Below, one piece after another: positions 57,601 through 64,000 of a stretch of DNA of 64,000 nucleotides. The position numbers were made by a program, and so were the translations under genes. Each line of letters opens with the position of its first letter. Position 1 is the stretch's first letter. The notes beneath the pieces are model-generated. The model was not told the origin of the DNA, did not search any database, and saw nothing but the letters and a program-made list of their open reading frames with translations. Source of the DNA: Paragorgia papillata (taxonomy: Eukaryota > Cnidaria > Anthozoa > Scleralcyonacea > Coralliidae); the NCBI GenBank assembly GCA_035771165.1, contig JAWNZC010000001.1, positions 3,532,501 to 3,596,500 on the forward strand. The letters run 5' to 3'.

Positions 57601-60600
57601 ATGGTGATGATGATGATGATGATGAGGTGATGAGGTGCATGGTGGTGATGATGATGATGATACAGATGAGAGGGGTGGTGATGATGTGCTTGATGATGTA
57701 CTTCATGATGATGGTGATGGACATGATGCTGGCGATGGTGATGATGATGATGTGCATGGTGATGATGATGACGTGCATGGTGATGATGGAGATGATGATG
57801 ATGATGTACATGGTGATGATGGAGATGATGGTGTTGATGATGATGTGCATGATGATGATGGTGATGAAGATGATGATGATGTGCATGGTGAAGATGATGA
57901 CGCTGTTCATGGTGATTATGCTGTTGATGGTGATAGTGAAAGAGATTAATAGTAAAATAGATGGTGATAGTGAAAGAAATGGTGATAGAGACAGAGATGG
58001 TGATAGAGAATTTCCCTTTTTTTATTTTTAGTCCAACAACAACCAACCCACCGGTCTTGTCACCACTTACAATTCCTTCTGCCAGTGGTTTAGAAAACGG
58101 AGACAGTCCCCTTCTTGTACAGTTACCTGACGAAAATATCTCGAACAACGGTTCAAGTATGTGACACAGTACCACCGAGATGTGTGTGGTGGGGGTGTGG
58201 GGTGGTGGTTTAGGAGCAGTGCGGTCAAATTGACTCAAAAAGAAATTATGGGGGCAGCGAAAATCACGGGGTCTTGTTGGTTGAAAAGTACTATGTTGAA
58301 TTAAGATGGCTCTGTCACGTAAAGGTGAAGTAATACGAGCAACTAATTGCTGCAACATCGTTGCGTTGCAAGTTGAATAGCGTTGTTGCACGTATTACCA
58401 CCCACCTTAAACATTGTTGCAAGTTGAAACAGCATGTTGCAGCAAGTAGAACTCGAGTTTACTTTTTTCAACAATTTTTTTCAACTTGCAACAAAATCAT
58501 TGTTGCGTGACAATCTTTAAGTTGCAAGTTGAAGAAGAATGTTGCCCGTATTACCTCACCTTAAACGGTATTATCGCGACTTTTCAGTGATTTGATTGGT
58601 TCATGAGCGGTCTTTACAAACTGGTATAGACCGAAAAACAAAGTCTGAAAATTAAGTCAAGCTAAAATAGTGTTCAATTATTCTGAAAATGAATTTAGCG
58701 ATCAAAAAGGATTTAAATACGACAGTGTTTACCGTGACTGAAAGTGTTTAAAGTCGGTTACTTTGGTCTTTGCAGCTTGTACTCTCGACATTTGAATAAA
58801 ACTAAAAAAACTTGGGCCATATGCATAGTAAAAACGTTATTAAACTGCTCGCTTCTTCGTTGCTCAGTCTGTACTGAAAGACCGCGAGTATAGGATAATA
58901 AATTTTGCCGTAAAGACCTCCCGCTCAGTCAATAGGTTTTTAATATTCCTCATTACTGTCCAATACATGTTTGAGAAAGTTCCTCGTCTAGGTTACAGTA
59001 GTCTTGAGAAAGACTGTTATTGGTGATATAGTGACTGACGTTTCGACGGCCTCAGTGGCGGCCATCTTCAGAGTCAAATGAAAGGTTTCAGGTTCGCCTA
59101 TATTTATGTGTCTGGTTCATTATGTCACGATTGCGGTATGTGTGGAATCTGTGGTGGGTGTTGTCCGTGGGGTGGTGCTGGTCGGTATTTGTTTGTTGGT
59201 GTTCTGTACCACCACAAACAGTCTTTCTCAAGACTACTCTAACCTAGACGAGCAACTTTCTCAAACATGTTATAATACATCTTAGTTGGAGCAACATTCA
59301 TTGAATGTTTATGAAATCCCTTATAGGCACAAGGAATTCAATGCGAAGACATTTCAGCATGGATAGTGATACAACAATGCTCATGCCAGCTCGTGGTAAG
59401 TCAACTATCGAGACATACACAGATTAACCCTTTCACGCATAGCTTTGCGAGACGTCTTCCCTTCCCGTTAGACAGAGTAAAAAGATAAAATTAGGGCCTT
59501 TTATATGGGGCAAAATAAGCCGCGGCTTAAATAAGTCGTGAACAGCTCGTATAAATGGTCAATTCTTGAATAAGCTGCGGCTTATTTTGGACTAGCTTCA
59601 ACCCTGGGCTTATTTTAGTCGCGACTTATTGATTACATGACCGTTTATACGAGCTGTTCGCGGCTTATTTTGCCCCGTATAAAAGTCCCGTTAACAAACC
59701 CTAGTTAATAGAAAATAAACATGGTTTGGAAGCTCAACAAAAGTCATTGTTTTATGGTTTTTTTTTCAAAAATCGTCTGGCTTTGATGAGTAATATCTCC
59801 GTGCTTTCCACCATTTTCCTGTTTGATACTCACGATAAAAGTTCTGCATTTTTAAAAATCCATTAGCCGTCGGGTGAAATGAGAGCCGCCATATTATTGC
59901 TTCGTTGTCAAAAAGAGAGTTTTCACTTGTTCGTTAAACTCGAAATATTGCTCGCTATACCTCGTATTTGGTACCAAAATACTCGTCGAAGGTTTCTCTT
60001 TTCATTTCTATAGTCGTTGCCTAGATACCCCATGAGCCCGCGGCTTTATTGGCCTGTGATCGTGACCCGTTGTGGCCCAAAGTGCCGCCCAAAGTTCGAT
60101 AGCTTTGACACATCACACGAGACAAGCATTTGGGGAACGCGAAGGTCCGAAGAAGATAATTGGGAAGTTTAAGGGATATACGCGATGGCGGCTGACCGAT
60201 AGGAGCGCTCGCTCAAATGTCCGCAATTTCTGGTCATGCTGTATAATGAAGCAATCATCCGGTAGTTTAGCACCTTTTCGCTTTGCTCTATCCAAAACAC
60301 TGCCTATGCAGTACTGTAGGTTTTTAAACGTTTTGCAATAATGGAATAATTATTGTCGGACAGCGAACTCAGGTGGAAAATAATGATATTATTATTCCAT
60401 CATTCCACGACCTGCTGCCTACTTGACCATGTAGGTCAGTCGGTAGAGCGTTGGGGTAGTAAACCGAAGGACGCGGGTTCGAATCCCACCCAATATATAT
60501 CATTACTGCAAGACATGTGGGAACTAGCCGTAGCAACAACAACCAGACAGTGAAGACTAAGTAAGACTCGACAATTCATTTGTGTTTTTAAAAAAAGGGG

Positions 60601-63426
60601 CTATGGAGATTACGAAAGGGCCATTTCAGAATATTTAAATACATTATAATAATGCAGCTATATAGCAAGTATACAAAGCTTCAAATTTCAGTAGTTTTCT
60701 CAAAATTTGCAAGAAACGTGTGGCAGTCTCGTCGAACTAACAGGCTAGCAATATAGTTTCCCGCTCTTTTATGGTCGGGAGCTCGCGCAAGCGCAAAACG
60801 TTTGGTAGCGGTGTTACTCTGACTTTACCCTGCGAGTTAGAGCCCCTTGCGATCTACGCAAGCTTCGGGGAAAAGTGGGCTCTGCCAACATACTCGATCT
60901 TCGCCCCAAGTTTGGGCTGAGTCATGCAGTCAGGTTTTAAACTGGTCAAACAAGTTCTAGTTTATGAACGCGTAAGCAGGAAAATAGCAAGTAACGCGTC
61001 AGAGCCTGGGCCCAAAATAGTATCTTGGCAACCATTCACGCATGCTCAAAAAGAAATATCGAGTTTGTTGGCATAACCCACTTTCCCCCGTAGCCTGCGT
61101 ATACACGCGTAAAAATCTCGCAAGTTGTTACAGCATTGTTGCCTGAACAATGCTGTAACAACTTGTTGACATATGTGAACAACATTGATAAATGAACAAC
61201 ATTGTTCATCATTGTTTCAACAAGTTGTTACAGCTTGATGAAACAACAACCGTTGTTCACGCATGTTGTAACAACCGAAGAACGTGTTGATACATCAACC
61301 ATGTTCACCATTGTTGTAACATTGTTGTTCATCGTTATTTCGTCATGCTGTTACAACATGTTGTATCATGTGCGAACAACGTTGTTGGCTATAAAAATGT
61401 GCTGTTGGAACAACTTGTTCATGACTGTTGAGTTATCCGTGAACAAGTTGTTCGAACCATAAGTGAACAACTTGTTGACAACTTGTTCACGGCGAGCAGC
61501 ACAACATTGTTCACGCCTGTTGACAACCGTGAACAAGTTGTGCGTTTTTACGCGTGTAGGTCGGAAAGGAGCTCTGACTCTGACACCGACTCTAATTCTA
61601 ACGTTAATCTGGAAGAGCTGTCCTTCAGTAGCACGTTAGTTGTTATGTGTCTCGCTTATTGCTTGTACACCTGTGTAAAACGGTTCTGTACTGGTCATAG
61701 TGTTTACATCATTATTTTTAACGTAACTTGTCCTGCTATGAAATAGTTTTGTGAGGTACGTCGTGTTGTTTCTTTAGTTTCTTGTTGTTAACGCTCTTAT
61801 TATGCATGTTACCAGGCTCCCAAGGCCCTCCTCCGCCAGCCTTGCCACCCAGGTCGCATTTAATGAGCGAAGGAGCACCGCTGACCCCGTCGGCGACCAC
61901 CGACACGGGCGAGGCAGAGACCACATTTGGCGTCGCACCTAACGACACCCCTCCGCCAAGTCCTGATGTGAACAATCCAGGTGAGCGCTTTATATGCTCT
62001 GATATAGAGAAAGTTATAACGAAGAATTTTTCAGTATCACTCATGAAAAGGTGGTGAATTGTCGAGATTTTTAGCAACGAAATACTGATGTTTCAAGCCG
62101 AGCCCTTTGTCAGAGTGAAATATGAAGTGCTCCGCTCGTTAGTAGTATTGGTTTCGTTTCTAAAAATTATTGTAGTTGTAGTTAAAGGATATTGGCAATA
62201 AAAATTAAGTTAATCTCATTTGAAAGAACTCGTCAAATGGTATAAGAAGACCTTTTACAATTTTTCCGTATCTGTTTTGGTTTTGGAAATATTTCGACCA
62301 AACTCAACGTGCTGTCCGCCATCTTGGAATTATTTTCGATATGCAAAATTATGCATGTGAGGACATAAGCAGGGTAAAGTGACATTTTTATCTTGCCAAC
62401 CTTATGACATTATGAGCTATAAACTCGATTTTTTGTTGCGCTATTTCCATTTTAAATTGACCCACAACATTTAAAAAGCCTTCCGTAGAAATTTGGGCAC
62501 CCACGGAGTAGTTTCATCAAGTTTACCCTGCTTTTGACGTCACCAATTTCCTAGTTAATTAGAGCCAATATTACACTGCAAAACCTCCAATTCTTGTCAA
62601 GATAATTTTTCTTCTTTTGAGATTTTATTTCTTGTTTTAAGATATTTAATCTTGTTTTAAGACAAAATATCTTGTCAAGAAACCGCAGTAAGATTATTAT
62701 CTTGCAAACGGGACAAGAAAATCTTAAAACAAGTATTTTTTTCTTAAAACAAGTTTTTGGGAATTTGCAGTGTACAACAAGATGGCGGACAGCACGCTGT
62801 CTTTGGTCGAAATATTTCAAGACACAAGAAAGATAGAGAAAAATTACAAAAGGTCTTCTTATACCATTTGGCGAGTTCTTTCAAATGAGACAAACTTAAT
62901 TTTTATTGCCAATACCCTTTAAAGCTACAGTCACAGCTACAGTTAGTTATAGTGGCATCCGGAAGGTTGTGGGTTCGAGTCCCGTCTGGAGCTGAGAGTT
63001 TTTCTCTGAATTTAACTTACGAAAGTTTGTACAGCTAAAACAAACGAAAACTTGAATACTTGATCAGTTGTTCTACCAACTGGGAATTCTCTATGCGTCG
63101 AGTAACACGCTTTCATAGAAACAGTCCTTGTTTTTACATTCCTATTTGTTTCTCGAAGGAGAGACTGAAATAAAACGTGTTTATGATGGGTTTTTTCAGA
63201 CGAACAAGAACAACCTGCAGAAGTCAACCGTGATTGGATATCGTTCACGGGAGAAAACCATCCTCTTGCGGAATACCCTTGGTTTCACGGGACGCTTTCC
63301 CGACTCGAAGCCTCCCACTTAGTCTCCCAGGGTGGTCAACAATGGCATGGTATTTTCTTAATCCGTCAAAGCGAGACGCGGCAAGGCGACTACGTGCTCA
63401 CCTTCAACTTCCAAGGACGTGCAAAG
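42680..63426 (+). CDS. SH2B: SH2B-family adaptor protein, 5' part (7 exons, 3' end beyond window)
   Basis: Cytoplasmic adaptor that dimerises, binds membranes and docks on phosphotyrosines of JAK2- or receptor-type kinases (family knowledge). Exons 42680-43321, 55240-55341, 57266-57375, 58032-58156, 59327-59395, 61816-61980 and 63200-63426 sum to 1440 nt (480 aa) with no stop and matching phases. Residues 16-72 are a Phe-ZIP dimerisation domain ([20 protein letters not shown], then [11 protein letters not shown]). A PH domain spans about 160-286 ([38 protein letters not shown] with its C-terminal helix Trp). A Ser/Pro linker (PPPPALPPR) follows, then SH2 from about 429 ([10 protein letters not shown]), with the phosphotyrosine arginine in FLIRQSE at about 460 and [12 protein letters not shown] at the exon end, a splice position shared with vertebrate SH2B. 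The exon 3 donor (AG|GTTATT) is weak. Intron 1 is about 11.9 kb. Confidence 0.93.
43322..44563. other. SH2B intron 1, proximal part
   Basis: No gene or clear element seen. AT-rich, with ATAGAATATTCT words near 44330-44390 that recur at 44775. Confidence 0.5.
44564..44751. mobile_element. Foldback element (188 bp)
   Basis: Arms of about 80 bp: ACAAATAGATTCCATTTT and CAGTTATAGATGCACAGA on the left, mirrored by TCTGTGCATCTATAACTG and AAAATGGAATCTATTTGT on the right. The loop is about 30 bp. Confidence 0.88.
44752..45969. other. SH2B intron 1: possible degraded element and dispersed repeat
   Basis: CGCCTAGTTTCTAGGCC (44835) and CTTAGAAACTAGGCTTTGG (45394) are inverted and may bound a 580-bp element. 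45742-45845 matches the dispersed repeat at 9665-9760. No gene seen. Confidence 0.45.
45964..46945 (+). repeat. About 320-bp tandem repeat, three copies
   Basis: Copies begin at GTAAGAATGATATTGATGGT: 45970, 46291 and 46611 (periods 321 and 320). The third lacks about 60 bp (GGCAGTAGATCTTGAGATT missing) and is split by the insert at 46829-46918. Unit sequence is noncoding. Confidence 0.92.
46829..46918 (+). mobile_element. Short retroelement 3' end with (ATTC)n tail
   Basis: AGTGTCCCGGATTAGTAGAC, then TAAATAAAGTTTATTCATTC, interrupts the third 320-bp unit between AATACT and the CTCTTGCTGTTGC continuation. The tail and position fit a SINE or LINE 3' fragment. Confidence 0.7.
46945..47100 (+). 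repeat. Degenerate 5S-derived repeat
   Basis: AGTACTTGGGTGGGTGACCA retains box C, and GAGGGGTTTACTTCAGG and ATCAACAC follow where the better copies have GAGGGTTTTTCGCCGGG and ATCAACACC. Confidence 0.65.
47113..47140. repeat. (GT)n microsatellite
   Basis: About 13 GT units. Confidence 0.95.
47180..47395. mobile_element. MITE of the TACACGCGTAAAAA-end group, internally deleted
   Basis: GCGCAAGTTGTTACAGCATT to TGTTGTAACAACCGAAG follows 61115-61285 almost base for base, then jumps to the far end (GCATTTTTACGCATGTAG), losing the middle 200 bp. Confidence 0.8.
47560..47625 (-). repeat. tRNA-like sequence (SINE head), minus strand
   Basis: Minus strand: TAGCTCAGTTGGTAGAGC (A box) and GAGTTTGAATTCC (B box). 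The acceptor stem does not pair, so it is probably not a functional tRNA. Confidence 0.6.
47984..48322. mobile_element. MITE with 7-bp target duplication, copy B
   Basis: The element (47991-48315, 325 bp) has ends CATAGTTAATAGAACATATA and its reverse complement. CTGCAGC flanks both sides (47984-47990 and 48316-48322). The interior matches copy A (724-1020), with small insertions. Confidence 0.9.
48323..49311. other. SH2B intron 1, no recognised element
   Basis: AT-rich, no gene or clear repeat seen. Confidence 0.5.
49312..49605 (+). repeat. 5S rRNA-derived SINE-like repeat, plus strand
   Basis: GAGCACGGGTGGTGTGTGCT, then GGTTAGTACTTGGATGGGTG (box C), TGTGCTTCGAGGGTTTTTCG and a short AATAATAAT tail. 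Matches 25105-25455 in inverted orientation. Confidence 0.88.
49606..50205. other. SH2B intron 1, no recognised element
   Basis: No gene or repeat seen apart from ACTGAATAATGTTGA at about 50189, which recurs at 50539 and so flanks the next element. Confidence 0.5.
50206..50501 (-). mobile_element. Foldback element with tRNA-like core (296 bp)
   Basis: Arms of about 60 bp: GGGATTTTTGGTGAAGGAAA on the left, with the reverse complement ending at 50501. The loop holds, on the minus strand, GTGGCTCAGTGGTCAGATCA and GTGGGTTCAATTCC, an A/B-box pair. ACTGAATAATGTTGA occurs outside both ends. Confidence 0.85.
50653..51843. mobile_element. TTAA-flanked element (1183 bp) with short inverted ends
   Basis: TTAA at 50653-50656 and 51840-51843. 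Ends GCAGGCCTATCACTGAG and CTCAGTGATAGGCCTGC are inverted. Just inside are CAGGCGTGCTGAGG-type hairpins and GGCGTGTGCGG / CGCACGCC. No transposase. A frame at 51220-51480 is unremarkable. Confidence 0.75.
51844..53071. other. SH2B intron 1 with a hairpin at 52810-52915
   Basis: GAAATATGAAATTTATTTCG and GATATCTCACGAGTG (left) mirror GAGATATCTTGGTCAACAGG and AAATACATTTGATATTTCC (right). Elsewhere no gene; a GGGGCCC-rich stretch is at 51930-51990. Confidence 0.6.
53072..53475 (+). repeat. Direct duplication and a 31-bp tandem
   Basis: AAACTCATTAATAATTCATG to CCATGTCCGTGGTTTTAT appears at 53078-53143 and 53304-53367. Then AGAATACTAATGAACATACA-type units repeat three times with period about 31 (53390-53475). 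Confidence 0.8.
53476..54140. other. SH2B intron 1, no recognised element
   Basis: AT-rich; CGTGTTTTA / TAAAACACG words near 53518-53600 suggest a small inverted repeat. Confidence 0.4.
54147..54182. repeat. (GT)n followed by poly-G
   Basis: About 9 GT units then about 15 G. Confidence 0.9.
54380..55205. mobile_element. MITE of the TACACGCGTAAAAA-end group with nested element
   Basis: Ends TACACGCGTAAAAAACGCAC (54380) and TTTTTACGCGTGTA (55205). The body is an inverted copy of 61102-61558 (AACAAGTTGTTC, TTGTTCACG words). A second element (54675-55042, ends TAGGGACCTTAAGAT and ATCTTAAGGTCCCTA) sits within it. The right end lies 34 bp before SH2B exon 2. Confidence 0.85.
54675..55042. mobile_element. 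Nested MITE, TAGGGACCTTAAGAT ends
   Basis: Inverted ends TAGGGACCTTAAGATGCTAG and the mirrored ATCTTAAGGTCCCTA, with GACGACGACGG / CGTCGTCC just inside. The uninterrupted host sequence can be read at 61262-61290 and 47328-47350 (reverse complement). A related unboxed stretch is at 41575-41680. Confidence 0.85.
55561..55606. repeat. Poly-G / poly-C hairpin
   Basis: G12, GTGCAGGGGGGTGCG, then about 17 C and CTGCAG. G and C runs face each other as an inverted repeat, typical of the GC-rich termini of some hAT elements in cnidarians, or an assembly artefact. Confidence 0.7.
55769..56158 (+). pseudogene. hAT transposase C-terminal remnant (dimerisation domain)
   Basis: The frame contains [18 protein letters not shown], a helical stretch, then [20 protein letters not shown]. 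The last is the hATC dimerisation signature (hydrophobic, [12 protein letters not shown]), close to ZMYM1/TTF-type transposase-derived proteins. The catalytic RNase-H core and DNA-binding domain are missing, and the frame runs into unrelated sequence after [11 protein letters not shown]. Intron 2 of SH2B. Dead. Confidence 0.85.
56262..56452. repeat. 20-bp degenerate tandem repeat
   Basis: About nine units around GGTGTCACAACGTAACGGAA, with GTCTCAC variants. Confidence 0.85.
56567..56940. mobile_element. Inverted repeat with a tRNA-like B box in each arm
   Basis: ATTTTCTTACACTGCTAAAT and TCGAGCGGGATTTGAACTCG on the left mirror CGAGTTCAAATCCCGCTCGA and the reverse complement on the right (56820-56885). 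Arms are about 75 bp. GTTTCTCTGAGGATGGTTCT outside the right arm also occurs inverted within the loop. Confidence 0.82.
57525..57985. repeat. (GATGGT/GATGAT)n minisatellite
   Basis: Trinucleotide GAT with frequent GGT and GTG units, about 460 bp, in SH2B intron 3. It gives His-, Met- or Asp-rich shadow frames in several phases. Confidence 0.92.
58321..58564. mobile_element. MITE with GTAATACG ends and TTGCAACTTG repeats
   Basis: AAAGGTGAAGTAATACGAGC (58321) mirrors GCCCGTATTACCTCACCTT (58544). A partial internal end (GCACGTATTACCACCCACCTT, 58392) suggests two elements joined. The interior repeats TTGCAAGTTGAA. Confidence 0.75.
58965..59271. mobile_element. Foldback element (307 bp)
   Basis: ACATGTTTGAGAAAGTTCCT and CTAGGTTACAGTAGTCTTGA on the left mirror the right arm (59218-59271). 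Arms are about 55 bp. Confidence 0.88.
59494..59689. mobile_element. Foldback element (196 bp)
   Basis: GGGCCTTTTATATGGGGCAA mirrors TTGCCCCGTATAAAAGTCCC. Inner GTCGTGAACAGCTCGTATAA mirrors TATACGAGCTGTTCGCG. Confidence 0.88.
59703..59735. mobile_element. Solitary end of the 7-bp-TSD MITE
   Basis: CTAGTTAATAGAAAATAAAC and ATGGTTTGGAAGCTC match the ends of copies A and B. No partner end found. Confidence 0.65.
60345..60500 (+). repeat. tRNA-like SINE head, plus strand
   Basis: GTCAGTCGGTAGAGCG (A box) and GGTTCGAATCCCACC (B box) with GTAGTAAACC between. The upstream part (AATTATTGTCGGACAGCGAA) also occurs near 47728. The acceptor stem is unpaired, so not a tRNA gene. Confidence 0.65.
60501..61101. 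other. SH2B intron 5, no recognised element
   Basis: No repeat or exon seen. Confidence 0.5.
61102..61558. mobile_element. MITE of the TACACGCGTAAAAA-end group, most complete copy (457 bp)
   Basis: TACACGCGTAAAAATCTCGC (61102) and GCGTTTTTACGCGTGTA (61558). The interior is almost wholly made of AACAACTTGTT / GTTGTTCAC words in both orientations. Confidence 0.88.
62182..62922. mobile_element. TTAA foldback element, AGGGTATTGG family, copy 4 (with nested element)
   Basis: TTAA at 62182-62185 and 62919-62922. Ends AGGATATTGGCAATAAAAAT and ATTTTTATTGCCAATACCCT. A 199-bp element (62574-62772) is inserted where copies 2 and 3 read AATATTACAACAAG. SH2B intron 6. Confidence 0.92.
62572..62774. mobile_element. 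Nested TA-flanked MITE (199 bp)
   Basis: CACTGCAAA ... TTTGCAGTG ends, TA on both sides; the sister copies show a single TA. The interior repeats TCTTGTTTTAAGA-like words in both orientations. Confidence 0.9.
62944..63040 (+). repeat. tRNA-derived SINE-like tail, plus strand
   Basis: GGTTGTGGGTTCGAGTCCC (B box), then GGAGCTGAGAGTTTTTCTCT and TTAACTTACGAAAGTTTGTA, match the minus-strand copy at 6659-6775. The A box is missing. Confidence 0.7.
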
Positions 63427-63486
63427 GTTTGGCAAATTATTATACACTTTGGGTATTATCCACATTTTGCGGGCAACAACTAATAT

Positions 63487-64000
63487 ATATATATTTATTA
63501 TATGGCTGGGCTTGTTTTCGGGTCATTATGCCAAAGGGCGCACGCTGATTGGTTGCTGAGAGGTCCGGAAAAAGCCGTAATGCCCTCTCGGCACTGTGAG
63601 AGGGCATTACGTCCTGTTTAATGACCTGCAAGTTTTGGCGGGAAAATTACTGAGTTGATTTGAATGAAAATAAAAGCGAATTAAATATATTCGTTGGAAA
63701 ATTTTGAATAATAATGCGTCCTGAAACATCAGTGTTTCTTTTTATAAAAACTTCTTATTTAAAAGCGCGAAAAATAAAGCCTAACATGTGTAAACAGGAA
63801 GCGAAACGAACAAGCTCAAAAGTAAGAACTAAGGTGAACAGCGACACATGATCAAGACTAACGTAGAACTAAAAACAGATAAGAAAACAAACCAAAAGCC
63901 ATATAATAAAAGGCTTATTAACCTCGTTTTCTCGGTCTGTACGGGAAAGTATTTGCCCTCAGTTTCTCTCGCACAAACCTCGCTCTTTCGTCGCTCGGTC
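63487..64000 (+). mobile_element. MITE with TTATTATATGGCT ends, copy 2, plus adjoining hairpin
   Basis: TTATTATATGGCTGGGCTTG (63489) to AGCCATATAATAAAAGG (about 63912). It is uninterrupted, with a single GTGAGAGG near 63596. The hairpin half that follows (GGTCTGTACGGGAAAGTATT) runs off the window. It begins about 60 bp after the last SH2B exon. Confidence 0.88.

Noticed and set aside
57480..58391. Asp-, Met- and His-rich frames (DDDGD, HHHHH)
   Set aside because: Made by the GAT minisatellite in SH2B intron 3; frames occur on both strands.
60420..60500. Possible functional tRNA gene (also 47560-47625 and 50280-50365)
   Set aside because: A and B boxes are good but the acceptor stem ends do not pair, and upstream sequence is shared with other repeats.

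Overview
The window looks like nuclear DNA of an anthozoan cnidarian, most likely a stony coral. It is AT-rich, genes are sparse and split by introns, and the intergenic and intronic space is packed with short inverted-repeat transposons, tRNA- and 5S-derived SINE-like repeats, 5'-truncated LINEs and microsatellites. The proteins are animal-type: a class I aldolase, membrane UDP-glycosyltransferases and an SH2B adaptor. The species is an inference; no marker gene fixes it.

Layout. 62-6019 (+) is the 3' end of a coiled-coil protein gene; its introns carry a 27-bp and a 36-bp minisatellite, a (CAGT)n array and a (ATTGC/ATTGT)n array. 8105-12155 (-) is a complete three-exon fructose-bisphosphate aldolase. 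12.7-18.2 kb is repeats, including a hAT-type MITE with an 8-bp target duplication and a TTAA-flanked element carrying a broken exon. 18363-19892 (+) and 30738-32267 (-) are two single-exon UDP-glycosyltransferases of identical length (509 aa), tail to tail; a third, 5'-end-only copy lies at 35765-35950 (-). Between the UGTs sit two LINE 3' ends, a mariner-like MITE, a long-inverted-repeat element holding a broken RecQ-like helicase piece, a 5S-derived SINE, a near-perfect 220-bp palindrome and a 963-bp hAT element nested in another MITE. 32.7-42.6 kb is mostly stacked foldback elements plus a cysteine-protease-like reading frame.

42680-63426 (+) is an SH2B-family adaptor gene (Phe-ZIP, PH and most of SH2) in seven exons; the rest lies beyond the window. 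Its first intron is about 11.9 kb and its introns hold many of the mobile elements seen here, including one that ends 34 bp before an exon.

The genes are unrelated in function (glycolysis, small-molecule glycosylation, receptor signalling). The distinctive feature is the mobile-element landscape: at least eight foldback elements flanked by TTAA, three by TA, three by 8-bp hAT-like duplications and three by 7-bp duplications, often nested so that insertion order can be read. Exon borders and target-site duplications were read by eye; no alignment or database search was run.
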